Positions 42,630 to 53,300 of a DNA stretch of 64,000 nucleotides are shown here, one piece after another (the first letter of the stretch is position 1; every line of letters starts with the position of its first letter). Source of the stretch: Eremococcus coleocola DSM 15696 (GTDB lineage Bacteria; Bacillota; Bacilli; Lactobacillales; Aerococcaceae); the NCBI RefSeq assembly GCF_000428865.1, contig NZ_KE386807.1, positions 25,234 through 89,233 of the forward strand, in the 5' to 3' direction. The notes under the pieces are model-generated. The model had not been told where the DNA came from and did not search any database. It was given only the letters and a program-made list of their open reading frames with translations. Made by a program: the position numbers and the translations under genes.

Positions 42630-43568
42630 CTATGCAGGTGTTTGACTTTTCAAATGATTTTGTAAGTTAATGAAGGATGCGGGTAAAGGGGCGTGAAATT
42701 CAATTAACTCATGACTCCTAGGATGGATAAAATGAATTTGACCCGCATGGAGAAATTGTCCTTGGTCAGTTGGCCATAGATTTAAAGAATCTCTATTATA
42801 GACAGGATCACCAATGATTGGATGACCAATGTGTTCAAAATGGGCTCGAATTTGATGAGTCCGTCCAGTTTTCAATTCGGCCTGAATTAGACTAGCACTG
42901 GGATAGCTTTCTAAAACTTCAAAATCAGTCCAAGCTGGTTTACCTTGGGCATCCGCGTGATATTTCAAACGATTTTTAGGATCACGAGCTAGTGGGATTT
43001 CAATACTGCCTTGTTTTACTTCCATCTGGCCTTCTACCAGACAATAATAGATACGTCCTAGGGTATGATCCATAAGTTGTTGACTTAAATAACGGTGACT
43101 CTCATTATTCTTAGCCACAACGAGCAAACCCGAGGTATCCTTATCAATCCGATGAACTAAACCAGGACGGTAAGAATCAGACCCAGCTGCCAAGTGATTA
43201 CCAAAATGATAAAACAAGGCATTTACAAGAGTGTCACGAGGGTGTCCTTTTGAGGGATGGACTACCATGCCTGCCTCTTTATTAATAACTAACAAGTCAT
43301 CATCTTCATAGATTATATCCAGCGGGATTGCTTGAGCTTCAATTTCAAGTACTTCTTCTTCAGGAACTTGCATTTCAATTAGTTCTTGACCACTTAACTT
43401 GTAATTAGCTTTTTCTACTTGACCGTTAACAGTGACCAGGCCCTGCTTGATCAAGCTTTGAATTTGTGTACGACTAAGCTCAGATTCTTCAACCAATACC
43501 TTATCTAAGCGACCTGACTGGTCTTCAAGCTGAAAATAAATAATTTCTTTTATTTTTTTTTCTGTCAT
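42630..43568 (-). CDS. rluD: Ribosomal large-subunit pseudouridine synthase (RluD family)
   Basis: Isomerises uridines of 23S rRNA. An S4 RNA-binding domain (15-75; GRLDKVLVEESELSRTQIQ) precedes the catalytic RluA/RluD domain, with the active Asp in HRIDKDTSGLLVV and a later TGRTHQIRAHF motif. 312 residues. The ATG overlaps the lspA stop by 4 bp (ATGA), the usual lspA-rluD arrangement in Firmicutes (YlyB in Bacillus). Confidence 0.95.
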   Translation of the reverse strand: MTEKKIKEIIYFQLEDQSGRLDKVLVEESELSRTQIQSLIKQGLVTVNGQVEKANYKLSGQELIEMQVPEEEVLEIEAQAIPLDIIYEDDDLLVINKEAGMVVHPSKGHPRDTLVNALFYHFGNHLAAGSDSYRPGLVHRIDKDTSGLLVVAKNNESHRYLSQQLMDHTLGRIYYCLVEGQMEVKQGSIEIPLARDPKNRLKYHADAQGKPAWTDFEVLESYPSASLIQAELKTGRTHQIRAHFEHIGHPIIGDPVYNRDSLNLWPTDQGQFLHAGQIHFIHPRSHELIEFHAPLPASFINLQNHLKSQTPA

Positions 43569-44023
43569 AAAACATCTAACTCCTCTTTTGAAAACAACTG
43601 GATTATCAGCAATGAAATCACTGCCAGTGTCAAAGCCGCATCTGCAATATTGAAAATTGGAAACTCAATAAATAGGGTCCGAAACATGTCAACTACATAC
43701 CCTAAACGAAGCCGGTCAATTAAATTTCCTAAGGCCCCACCTAAAAGTAAACCATAAGAAATCCTTAAATACCAAGGACCTTTTCGATGTTTGTAGACTA
43801 AATAAATAAAATAGATACAGACTAATAGAGTAGCTAACATAAAAAAGGTCATTTGCCCTTGGAACAAGGACCAACCTGCCCCCTTGTTTTGAACATAATA
43901 AAAATCCATAATACCAGGCAGAAAACTCATGGACTGGCCTAAACTTAAATGGGCCACAATCCATGCCTTAAAAATTTGATCAATTATAATAATAATGAAT
44001 AGTGTAAAAAACGATATAATCAT
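43565..44023 (-). CDS. lspA: Lipoprotein signal peptidase (signal peptidase II)
   Basis: Four-helix membrane aspartyl protease cleaving prolipoproteins. 152 residues with all conserved blocks: IIDQIFKAWIV, NKGAGWSLF, GALGNLIDRLRLGYVVDMF (catalytic Asp) and PIFNIADAAL (second Asp). Overlaps rluD by 4 bp. It will process the several lipoproteins encoded in the window (35120, 44141, 44801). Confidence 0.95.
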   Translation of the reverse strand: MIISFFTLFIIIIIDQIFKAWIVAHLSLGQSMSFLPGIMDFYYVQNKGAGWSLFQGQMTFFMLATLLVCIYFIYLVYKHRKGPWYLRISYGLLLGGALGNLIDRLRLGYVVDMFRTLFIEFPIFNIADAALTLAVISLLIIQLFSKEELDVL

Positions 44024-44062
44024 TATGTAACCTCACTGTATTAACCTTTAAAAATGTCAGAT

Positions 44063-44091
44063 TTGAATTAACAATAATAATATTATATACT
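44063..44091 (+). promoter_or_regulatory. Promoter of the YkyA-like lipoprotein gene
   Basis: TTGAAT (44063-44068), 17-nt spacer, TATACT (44086-44091). Confidence 0.68.
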
Positions 44092-44140
44092 AGTTGAAGC
44101 AAATGTACTATTAATAAAAGAAGACTGACGAGGAGACACA

Positions 44141-44782
44141 ATGAAGTTTTTACGCAGATCATTAATGCTTGTCTTATGCTTAGCCTTAGTTGCTTGTAGC
44201 CAATCAGTAGAACGCGGCCTGCGGACCACAGAGCTAGTCCAAGATAACATCAACTCTATTACTAACAATCTTAATGAAATTCAACGTTTGGAAAATGCGA
44301 TTCAGACTGATTTTGAGATGACCTTAAGACAAGGGGATCAAGACCTGTCAGTGTTTAACAAATCAGATAATCCCATTATGACTAATGTGGCGAATCGCAA
44401 TAAACTATCGGACCAACTTCAAAAGACTTCAGATACAATTGAAGAATTAAATGAAGAAATGGTGTCCCAACTAGAAAAGTCTGATATACCAAAGGATCAA
44501 ACCAATGAAATTGTAGAACTCGTAGCAGCAATGAAACAAGATTTAAATGTTTATACGAGCGATTATAAGAAAAATCTTGAATTAGAAAAACAGACTTATC
44601 AATCGATAGCAAATCCTGATACTAATTATGAGAACTTTTTTGCTGTTTTCAATAATATTGATGTCATCATGACCAATAATCAAATGAATCTTGAAAAAGT
44701 TTTAGGTTACTTTGAAAAAATCAACGCTCATTTGATTGACTTCAAAGTCTACTTAACGAATCTCAAAGAAAGTCATTCATAA
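44141..44782 (+). CDS. YkyA-like cell-surface lipoprotein
   Basis: 213 residues. A signal peptide ends in the lipobox LVAC (residues 16-19). The mature part is almost wholly alpha-helical and coiled-coil-like, with regular acidic/hydrophobic spacing, and resembles the Bacillus YkyA family (putative cell-wall-binding lipoprotein). No enzyme motif. Followed 18 bp later by another lipoprotein gene, so both are probably on one transcript. GAGGAG site before ATG. Confidence 0.72.
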   Translation: MKFLRRSLMLVLCLALVACSQSVERGLRTTELVQDNINSITNNLNEIQRLENAIQTDFEMTLRQGDQDLSVFNKSDNPIMTNVANRNKLSDQLQKTSDTIEELNEEMVSQLEKSDIPKDQTNEIVELVAAMKQDLNVYTSDYKKNLELEKQTYQSIANPDTNYENFFAVFNNIDVIMTNNQMNLEKVLGYFEKINAHLIDFKVYLTNLKESHS

Positions 44783-44800
44783 GCGAAATGAGGTGTGGTC

Positions 44801-46228
44801 ATGTTAAATAAAAATAAATATAATTCTTACATCAAAATTTTATTCTTACTACTAGTTTGTATATTAAGCTTAACAGCTTGTAAGTCTAAAACCCAAGAAG
44901 TAAGCAATCAAACTGTAAATTTACCTCAGGTTTCATATAAATACGACCAAGACCAAGTGGTTGACTTTAAGAATCGTTTAATCACGGAAGATACCGCACG
45001 TTACGAAGGTCTCGCTCTTTCTGGCAAACCTTTTTTGGTTAAACCGGACGCCTTACCAAGTAGTCTCTTTTATGATTCTGGCATCCATATTGCCTATCCT
45101 GAAGATGGTGTCAGAGGTCTATATATTTCTGGTGAATTAATTGGTGATCCAAACTATGTTAACTACATTATTAATTATATTGACAATACGGATTTAAATA
45201 CTGTCGTAGTTGATTTTAAAGATGACTACGGACAAATTATCCCAGCCAATGATTCCACTGACCCTCTTGTGCAAGCCTCTACTATTAGCAGTGTCGACTA
45301 CAAATCCATTTTAAAACAATTTGAAGCTCATAAAATTTATCCAATTGCTCGGATAACCTCATTTAAAGATAATATGCTAGCCGAAAATCATCCAGAATTT
45401 TCGTTTGTTGATCCAAACACCAATGCGGTTTGGCAAGATGCCAACGGGGCTAGTTTTATTAATCCATTTATGCCTGAAGTACAAAACTATGTCATAAATG
45501 TGGCAAAAGAAGCAGCCAAAATGGGCTTCAAAGATATTCAGTTTGACTATGTTCGTTTCCCAGAAGGTTTCTTCGAAATCGCTGATACTCTTCAATACGA
45601 ATTGGGCGATTATGCCAGTTTTGTATCGGATGATCCGGACAAATCTGGCAGCGAACGGACTCGGGCCATTAATAATTTTCTTAACCTGGCATCTGAAAGC
45701 TTGGCCCCTTACGGGGTGAATATCTCTGCCGACGTCTTTGGGTATACAACGGTAGCAGGTGATACCTATGATGTCCGTGGGATTGGACAAAATATTGGTC
45801 AAATTGCTGAAAATGTCGATGTTGTTTCCGCAATGATTTACCCGTCGCACTGGGGCAATGGCTTCTTCGGCTTAGACTATCCGGACCTTTACCCTTATGA
45901 AGTAGTCGACAATTACATGTATTCTGAAAAAATGGTATTCCAAAATGTTCAAAATAAAGTCACCTCAAGACCTTGGCTCCAAGATTTTACTGATTACAGT
46001 AAACCAGAAGGTAGCTTCCAAGTATATGGTAGTGAGCAAGTCCAAGCTCAGATTAATGCTTTAGCCATGAACGATATTCGAGAATATTTATTATGGAATG
46101 CTTCCGGTGAATATTCAACCGGGGTAGATTATAAGGTTGAAAAAAATGAATTCGGCGAAGTCCATGTTGACCAAGTGCCAATACTTGATGCTTATGATGA
46201 GACTGTGACATACAGTGATAATAATTAA
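44801..46228 (+). CDS. DUF4015 putative glycoside hydrolase, lipoprotein
   Basis: 475 residues. Signal peptide with lipobox LTAC is followed by a linker and a DUF4015 TIM-barrel (about 105-440) that is related to glycoside hydrolases. Conserved pieces are GVRGLYISGELIGDPNYVN, VVVDFKDDYGQI and PIARITSFKDNMLA. FKDIQFDYVRFPEGF contains the likely acidic catalytic region, and NISADVFGYTTVAGDTYDVRGIGQ follows. Start: ATG at 44801 behind GAGGTG, not the GTG at 44795 that overlaps the site. Probably acts on a surface or wall polysaccharide; substrate not known. Confidence 0.87.
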   Translation: MLNKNKYNSYIKILFLLLVCILSLTACKSKTQEVSNQTVNLPQVSYKYDQDQVVDFKNRLITEDTARYEGLALSGKPFLVKPDALPSSLFYDSGIHIAYPEDGVRGLYISGELIGDPNYVNYIINYIDNTDLNTVVVDFKDDYGQIIPANDSTDPLVQASTISSVDYKSILKQFEAHKIYPIARITSFKDNMLAENHPEFSFVDPNTNAVWQDANGASFINPFMPEVQNYVINVAKEAAKMGFKDIQFDYVRFPEGFFEIADTLQYELGDYASFVSDDPDKSGSERTRAINNFLNLASESLAPYGVNISADVFGYTTVAGDTYDVRGIGQNIGQIAENVDVVSAMIYPSHWGNGFFGLDYPDLYPYEVVDNYMYSEKMVFQNVQNKVTSRPWLQDFTDYSKPEGSFQVYGSEQVQAQINALAMNDIREYLLWNASGEYSTGVDYKVEKNEFGEVHVDQVPILDAYDETVTYSDNN

Positions 46229-46239
46229 AAGAAAATACA

Positions 46240-46275
46240 AAAGCTGAGATACATCATATATCTCAGCTTTTTTTA
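46240..46275 (+). terminator. Terminator after the DUF4015 gene, bidirectional
   Basis: Stem AAGCTGAGATA/TATCTCAGCTT with a short loop and T7. The opposite strand has CTTTTGTATTTT after the stem, but the addA stop is about 70 bp away. Confidence 0.9.
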
Positions 46276-46344
46276 TGTATTTTATTTACAGCCTTCTTGT
46301 CTACCTTTTTTAAGCAAATTTATAACTAAATAATGCTTTTCATC

Positions 46345-49300
46345 TTATGCAAAAGAATAAAAATCATCCATTTTTACAATTTCTTTAAAGTCTAGCAGAA
46401 CCATATAAACCGCGGTCACCGGCTTATGCTTAGCAAGTTGCAAAGCATGTCTATAAATTGAAAATTGAAATTTGTATCCATCCTTAAGCCGGTCAATTTG
46501 TTCTTGACGACTATAAGCAGCCAAGTCACGGAACCGGTTCGTTTTATAATCAATCAGAATAATTTGATCCGCTAATTCGATATATAAATCGACCACCCCA
46601 TGGATCAATAATTGTTCTTGGTCCAAACTTTGAATATCTAACTGATCAAATTGGCCAGCAAACATTTTTTTAGCCGGTAGGAGTAAGGAGAAGGCTTGCT
46701 CTTTTTTTATCTGCTCTTGTCTCATCCGTAATTGCTGGGCTAAATCAGATTGGATAAACCACATGATGGATTCTATTTGTGAGTCAGGTAGTTTTCTTAG
46801 TTGGTAGTCCCCTTCCATTTGATCAATTACATACTTAAGTTGCATGGATGAGTCTGCAGACTCTACTTCAAGGGCTTGCCATGGTAGTAATTGTAAATAC
46901 AGGTGGGTCAAAGACCCTATTTCAGTCGCTGATATTGTGCTTTCACTCTCGATAAAACTAGGACTTTTAAAACTATCCTGGGTATAACGAATCCCTTGGA
47001 TTTGGTCATGGCCTGCTTTGGACGCTTGGGGCCGGCGGTCCCGGTAATAGGAGAGGCTCAAATTATCAGGTTCCTCATAGAGTCGTTTTAACTCAGAAAC
47101 TGACTGATAAGATGAAGTACGACTAGCCAGCTGATGTGGATAATCAAAGTCTAGGGCTTGACTTTGATTTGTGGAAATAATGCTTGGTTCTGACTCGATA
47201 TTTGCTATTTGGCTATCTATCCAGCTTAAAGGATTAAAAGACTGATGGGCTGATTCTGCCATATTAAGTTCGTAACCAGTTTGAACTAGGTCTTCTTGAT
47301 GTTTAAATTCAATCATTAACCGGTCTAAACTAAAATCATCACTATAATTCTCGTGCTGACTGTCAGCTACCGCCAAAGCAATCTGGATCCAGTCCAACCA
47401 CGATTTTGCCCCCCTACGGTATGCAGAGGCAGCGACTAATTGGTCTGAAGGCGTCATCGTCCTAATCTCAGCTATTTTTTGCTGCCACTTACGTTCATTA
47501 GCAATCGAACCGACAATCACCAATTTTTGTTCGCACCGAGTTAAAGCCACGTATAGCTTCCGCATCTCTTCTGCTTTTAACCGCTCAATGGTTTCTAATT
47601 GAAAGGCTTTTTTTATCAAGGATGGAAATTGTTGCATTGAATTTAAATCATAATAATCACTTGCAATACCATACTGCTTAGATAATAGGACCCGACTTTT
47701 ACCATCACTTAAATTAAATTGTTTGCCGGTATTTAGTAAGTACACGATTGGATATTCCAAACCTTTGGAGGCATGAACTGTCATAATCCGAACAAAATTT
47801 TCGTCTTGATCTAAGACTAAGGGTTCGGCTAAATCTTTCTCTTCTTTAATAATTTGTTGAATATAATACACGAAATTTGCTAAACCACTATAGCCAAGTT
47901 TATAAAAATCTTGAGCGCGGCTGGTTAGAGCACGTAAATTTGCCATTCTCTGTTTGCCATTAGTTAATAAGGCAACATAGTTTAGATATTGACTATCAAG
48001 ATAAATGGTCCAAATCAAGTCCTCTAAGGGCAGTGTTTTTGATAAATGGACCCAATTTTTATAGTTTACTAAGAAAGATAAACCTTTATTTTTAATATGC
48101 TTAAGTGACTCATCGTTAACCTGGTCATCATGCACTAATTGCAAAAAAGCTGCATAAAAAGAACCCTGCGGTTGATATATTCGTATTTGGGCTAAGTCTT
48201 CATCCGTTAGACCAACAAAATAGGATTTTAAAATTGCAGCAAAGGGTATATCTTGATATGGATTATCGATAACTTGTAGCAGAGCCAAGACTAATTGAAT
48301 CTCAAACCGTTGGAAATAGTGTTCTACCTTTTGTGCCTTCAATGGGATTTCAGCTTCTTGAAATTGATTCACAGCCGCGGCAAATGGTCCCCGGGTAGCT
48401 GATAAAATCACAAAATCCTTGTAGGTCACTGGCCGCTTAGCATAAGTTATTTGACCGTTTGCTTTCTTAATTTCTTTACTTTTATCATATATTAACTCCC
48501 CTACTTGAACGCGCGCTTTGATATCGGCAATCACCAATGCAATTTCAGCCTCTACTGCTGCATCAAAAACTGGACCATCCATAACGCCTAATTCAAGGGT
48601 TTCATCCGCTTGGTCTACCTCTTCAGCTTCTTCTTCCTCGCTGTCTGTTTTTACATTTAGGAGTAGTTTCAATTGAATTTCTCCCTCATCTGCCTCAATA
48701 AAGGATGGGTTAGCTGTCACCAACCGTTCAGCCGTTTGATAATTCATTTGTCCAAAATTAAGGTCCATGATGCGTTCAAAGATAAAGTTGGTAAACTGGA
48801 GCAAATCATGACGGGATCGATAGTTTTTATTTAAAATAACGAGTTGTTCTGGGTTAGTGACCTCTTGATAACTTAAGTATTTATTTAAAAATAGTTGGGG
48901 TTCAGCCATCCGAAAGCCATAGATTGATTGCTTAACATCGCCAACCATAAACTGATTATGAGTTAAATCTGGGCGATAGTCATGCGCCAGCCAAGCTAAA
49001 ATTTCAGCTTGAATTTCATTTATATCTTGGTACTCATCGACTAAAATTTCTTTAAAAGTAGCTTGATAAGTTAATGCGGCTAAGGAAGGCTTTCTTTCTT
49101 TAGTCTCAGGATCTATTGGAGCTAGAATATCCAAAGTTAAATGTTCTAAGTCATTATAGTCAATCAGATTCTGACTTTGTTTCAATTCGTTTAACTCTGT
49201 TATAAAATTCTGACATAAAATCATTAACTTGGAAAGTGGAGGTCGATTCATAACTTCCACTTTCATTTGGTCAGCCACTGGATAAGGGAAAAGCGTTTGA

Positions 49301-50310
49301 ACCTGATTTTTGATTAGATTCTTGGCTTGTTCTCTTAAGCTCTTAGCTTCATCAACCAAGTCTTTTTCTTCACTAACAGCCTTGACCACCCGAGGCCAAG
49401 TATCATACGTTAAAGTTTGAATTTGATTAATGAGACCCACAGCCGCTGTGTCGGCCAGTAACGCTTCTAAAAGCTGATTAACCTGATTTAATTCATTTTC
49501 TAACAATGGCTGATAACGTTCAATGAGTGGATGGCTCCCCCCTGCAATTAAATGAAGGGCTTCTTCTAAATACATTCGCCCAGCTTGTAAATTTTCTCTT
49601 AGTACAGGTAAAAAGTTCTGCTTAAATAAATCAGATTCCAGAAAATTATCTGACTGAGCTTGAGTTTGGTCAGCTTGGTCTAACCAACTTTGCGGATCCT
49701 TCTGCGCCATGGCAAAACGATAAATAGTCAAGACGCGGTCAAATAAGTTTTGGTCAGACCGGCTGTTGCCATGAATTTTAACTAACTTCAAATAGTCTTC
49801 TTGACTTAAATTAGGTAAGACAGATCCGTTTGGAACCATAATCTTCTCAATTAAATTTTGCCAAGCTTCTTGATAAAGTAACAAAAGCCGGGTTTCATCG
49901 GTCACCAATTGAAAATTAGCTTCAAAATCTGTCAAATAATAAAATGTTTCGACAACTCTTAAACAAAATGAATGCAAGGTACGAATATTAGCTTGGCTCA
50001 AGAGTTGAATTTGTTTGGTTAAGCCTTGTTGTTCAACCGGATCCAAGGTTTTATTTACCGCTGTTTTTAAACGGGCCGACATTCTTTCTTTCATTTCTCT
50101 AGCCGCTGCTTCCGTAAAAGTTACCACTAAAAAATCTTCGATCGAGTAGCCCTGGTAGATTAATTTCGTCATAATTCGTTCGATCAAAACCGCAGTTTTA
50201 CCCGATCCGGCTGAAGCAGCAACCAGGATATTAGACCCATCTTGGTGAATCGCCTCCCATTGCTCATCATTAAAACGAGAATTTTCTGGTTTAATTGGAA
50301 TCTTTGTCAT
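46345..50310 (-). CDS. rexA: ATP-dependent helicase/exonuclease subunit A (RexA/AddA)
   Basis: Double-strand-break repair enzyme: UvrD-type helicase with C-terminal RecB nuclease domain, 1321 residues. Walker A VAASAGSGKTAVLIERI (near 31-38). Helicase motifs include LVDEYQDIN, GDVKQSIYGFR and VHASKGLEYPIV. A nuclease core IILIDYKTNR sits near the C-terminus. The start overlaps the end of rexB by 20 bp. Both subunits together process broken ends at Chi sites for RecA loading. It ends 60 bp from a bidirectional hairpin. Confidence 0.95.
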   Translation of the reverse strand: MTKIPIKPENSRFNDEQWEAIHQDGSNILVAASAGSGKTAVLIERIMTKLIYQGYSIEDFLVVTFTEAAAREMKERMSARLKTAVNKTLDPVEQQGLTKQIQLLSQANIRTLHSFCLRVVETFYYLTDFEANFQLVTDETRLLLLYQEAWQNLIEKIMVPNGSVLPNLSQEDYLKLVKIHGNSRSDQNLFDRVLTIYRFAMAQKDPQSWLDQADQTQAQSDNFLESDLFKQNFLPVLRENLQAGRMYLEEALHLIAGGSHPLIERYQPLLENELNQVNQLLEALLADTAAVGLINQIQTLTYDTWPRVVKAVSEEKDLVDEAKSLREQAKNLIKNQVQTLFPYPVADQMKVEVMNRPPLSKLMILCQNFITELNELKQSQNLIDYNDLEHLTLDILAPIDPETKERKPSLAALTYQATFKEILVDEYQDINEIQAEILAWLAHDYRPDLTHNQFMVGDVKQSIYGFRMAEPQLFLNKYLSYQEVTNPEQLVILNKNYRSRHDLLQFTNFIFERIMDLNFGQMNYQTAERLVTANPSFIEADEGEIQLKLLLNVKTDSEEEEAEEVDQADETLELGVMDGPVFDAAVEAEIALVIADIKARVQVGELIYDKSKEIKKANGQITYAKRPVTYKDFVILSATRGPFAAAVNQFQEAEIPLKAQKVEHYFQRFEIQLVLALLQVIDNPYQDIPFAAILKSYFVGLTDEDLAQIRIYQPQGSFYAAFLQLVHDDQVNDESLKHIKNKGLSFLVNYKNWVHLSKTLPLEDLIWTIYLDSQYLNYVALLTNGKQRMANLRALTSRAQDFYKLGYSGLANFVYYIQQIIKEEKDLAEPLVLDQDENFVRIMTVHASKGLEYPIVYLLNTGKQFNLSDGKSRVLLSKQYGIASDYYDLNSMQQFPSLIKKAFQLETIERLKAEEMRKLYVALTRCEQKLVIVGSIANERKWQQKIAEIRTMTPSDQLVAASAYRRGAKSWLDWIQIALAVADSQHENYSDDFSLDRLMIEFKHQEDLVQTGYELNMAESAHQSFNPLSWIDSQIANIESEPSIISTNQSQALDFDYPHQLASRTSSYQSVSELKRLYEEPDNLSLSYYRDRRPQASKAGHDQIQGIRYTQDSFKSPSFIESESTISATEIGSLTHLYLQLLPWQALEVESADSSMQLKYVIDQMEGDYQLRKLPDSQIESIMWFIQSDLAQQLRMRQEQIKKEQAFSLLLPAKKMFAGQFDQLDIQSLDQEQLLIHGVVDLYIELADQIILIDYKTNRFRDLAAYSRQEQIDRLKDGYKFQFSIYRHALQLAKHKPVTAVYMVLLDFKEIVKMDDFYSFA

Positions 50311-53300
50311 GCTTTTCCTCCTTTAACATCGCCTCTAAATCAAGCTGGATTGCCCCTAAAGCTTCCTTATTTGATACATTCATATGTCGATACCTCGCAT
50401 AATGCTCTGTTGCATCAAAGGCAGACAATAAGCGATAAGGATAGGTTAGAGAGGGAGTATGACTTAATTCTTTAAAAGGGCTTAGATGAATATCCCCTGC
50501 TAGAATCTTACGCCCTGCTTCCTGAATTAAAGCCTGGTTATAGGTTAAGACCAACTTCATAGTCTCCTCGTCAAAATATGACGAATTGGCGCTATAATTG
50601 CCATCTTTTTTCACCTGAACAGGATAGACTTGACTTGCCTGTCCCGGTTCTAGGCTAACTTCAATCTCCCTGAGCTTTTCGCTGTCTTGGCTGATAAAGC
50701 CTGAAAAACGATGTGATTCCAAGGGATTTTGTGCTTGGTTTGGATTATCAAGTAAGAAAAGATCTATTTTCTTGGATTCAAATTTTCTACCTAAACTTTG
50801 GTAAAAAGCCCCCAAGGCTTGAGAGTTTGGATAATTTGCTAAAGCAACTGAAAGATAGGTGACAATCTGAAGGTCCAAACCATAGTAAAGATTTTGTAAT
50901 TTAAACTCTTTATTACCTGATTTGTAGTCAATCACGCTTAAATAATCCTGCCCTTTGCGTGAAAGTGTATCGATGCGGTCAATTTTTCCGGTTAACCGAA
51001 TTTCCTGATTGTGACCTAAAGGATAAGCTAAACCTTTAAAATCTTGACGACGGCCTGGCCCAAATATCAATTCCGTATGTAAAGGTTGATTGCCAGTTAA
51101 ATGGGCCACGGCTAAGTGGTTTAGTAAGACCTGGCTAATGTCCGCTTGCATTAATTGTTGTAAAGCCCGGTTTACGGCAGAAGCTTGGAAAATTTGGTTA
51201 GCTTCTATTTCATTAAAGGCTTGAAGCTGATGGTCAAGTAAAATTTGAAGCTGGTCAGGACTCAGATCTTTCAAATGAATTTCTTCTTCAATTAATTGCG
51301 ACAGAGTCCTATCTAAGATCTCATGATAGTAGTTTCCAGCAACCATAGGATCCATTAAGAACTGGTCGCGTTCTTTTAAGCGTAGTCCATATTGGAGAAA
51401 ATGAGAATAAGGGTCTTGGAAATAACTTTCTAGACGGGATACCGAAGCAACAAGGGGATTGCCATAAAGTGCAACTGCAGTCTCCGCTTTAATCTGATCC
51501 GGTAAGGACTGATTTGTCTTAGCTCTAAGGACTAAATCTTTGATCGCACCCCAAATCAAACCATTCTGCCTATCCCAATTTAGTAATCTCCCTAAGCTTA
51601 GCCGTAAATCTTGAGCATGGGCCTGACCTTGCTGACTCTCTGTATCTAAGCGGGTTACGCCCTCTAAAAAATTCATTTTTTGAATAGCAGGACTTGAGTA
51701 GACTAATGCCCGACCAGAGTTAGAATCAAGTGGTGGCCACCCTTCTTTAAATTGATGTGTCTTCATTAATTGACTAATAAAAGGTGACCAAGTTTGATTC
51801 TCTTCATTGACGTCTTGATGGTAAGCAAAATAAAACCGATCACTTGCCCGAAAAAAGAGTTGATAAGCCAAGAAGAACTCCCGATGGTAAGCATCATCTT
51901 CTAATAAGCTCAAATGCTGATAGACCAACATTTTGTCATTCATCGCCTGACGTTGTTGGCGGTTTAAAAATGATTCCTGGACTTGTATTAAAGGAAGTTG
52001 GTCCTGATTTAAATCTAAGACAAAACAAATCTTGGCTTGGCGAATTTGAGGACTCTCAATATTAGTAAACCGCACCTGGTCTAAAGTTGGTGGAATTATG
52101 TTGAAACTTGACTTTTTTAAGCCTTGAACCAATAAATCTTTAAATAAATCAAAAGATATTTTTTCATTTTTAAAAATAGTGTAAAATTCTTCCAATAATG
52201 CCATCAAGGAATCCCAGACTTGCTCATAATGGCGGGAGGCTGCGAGTTGCCCCTCTTCTATGGCTTCATCTCGTAATTCTATAAGACTTTCTTTTATCTT
52301 TAATATCTCTAAAAACTGGTAAAACCAAGTGACTGCATCGCCACCTGTTAAAGTTTCTTGGGACCATCTTTTTAGTGGCTCAACCAATTGCCTGTTTATA
52401 CTTTGCCGTCCTAGCTCAGCCAATTCACCTAAGCTTATGTCAGTGGCTACCCCATAAGGATCTACCATCTTTTGATCTTGATTGGTAAAATGCCATTGAA
52501 AAGATTCTTGACTCATGCGGTAAGAGAAGTAACCATTTGCAATCAAAATATTTTCTAGTTGATTCACCCCATTCTCATATTCCGCATCTGTCTTAATGCC
52601 TAGTGAGGTTAGATCAAGCTTAAAGTATTGTGATTTCAGTAAGTATAGTAAATCACGGTCTTTAAAATGATATGCCTTTAAGTTTAACAGGGATTCAAAA
52701 AAATCAACCAGTGAATGTTTAGCCATAGTCTCAGCATGGTCAAAAAACAAGGGAATCTCATTTAAACTAAAGTACAAAGGCGCTAAAGTCCTGTACTTAT
52801 CTAAATTTCGCGCTAAAACTAAGATGTCCGAATAACGATATCCTTGTTTCATTACTAATTTACGAATTTCATTGGTCACCGCCATTAATTCAGCTTCCTG
52901 ACTCGCAAATGCTTGAAAGAAATGATGGTCTTGAGACAGTTTCGGCTGATACCCATTTGTTTGCATTAATTGTATGTCTTTAAATGAAGCCCCTACCTGC
53001 ATAATTGATGGCAAGGTATCAAGGTTAGTTTCATTGATATCCCAATCAGGTAAAACCTCAATGTTTAAGCTAAGGATTAAATCTTTGATTGAGCGATAGC
53101 TTGCTCGCGGTAAATTAATGACTGGATTGTATTGTTGTGATAAGGCTTCTTGATGACTTAAAGGCAGGGTTAACCAGACTTTCTGACAATAGCGGGCGAA
53201 TTGGGCTAATAAATGACTCTCACGAGCGTTTAAATGATAATGTTGGTCCATAATCAGATAGGTATCTTTAAAGCCTTCAGCCCCCTTTTTTGTAAGGATT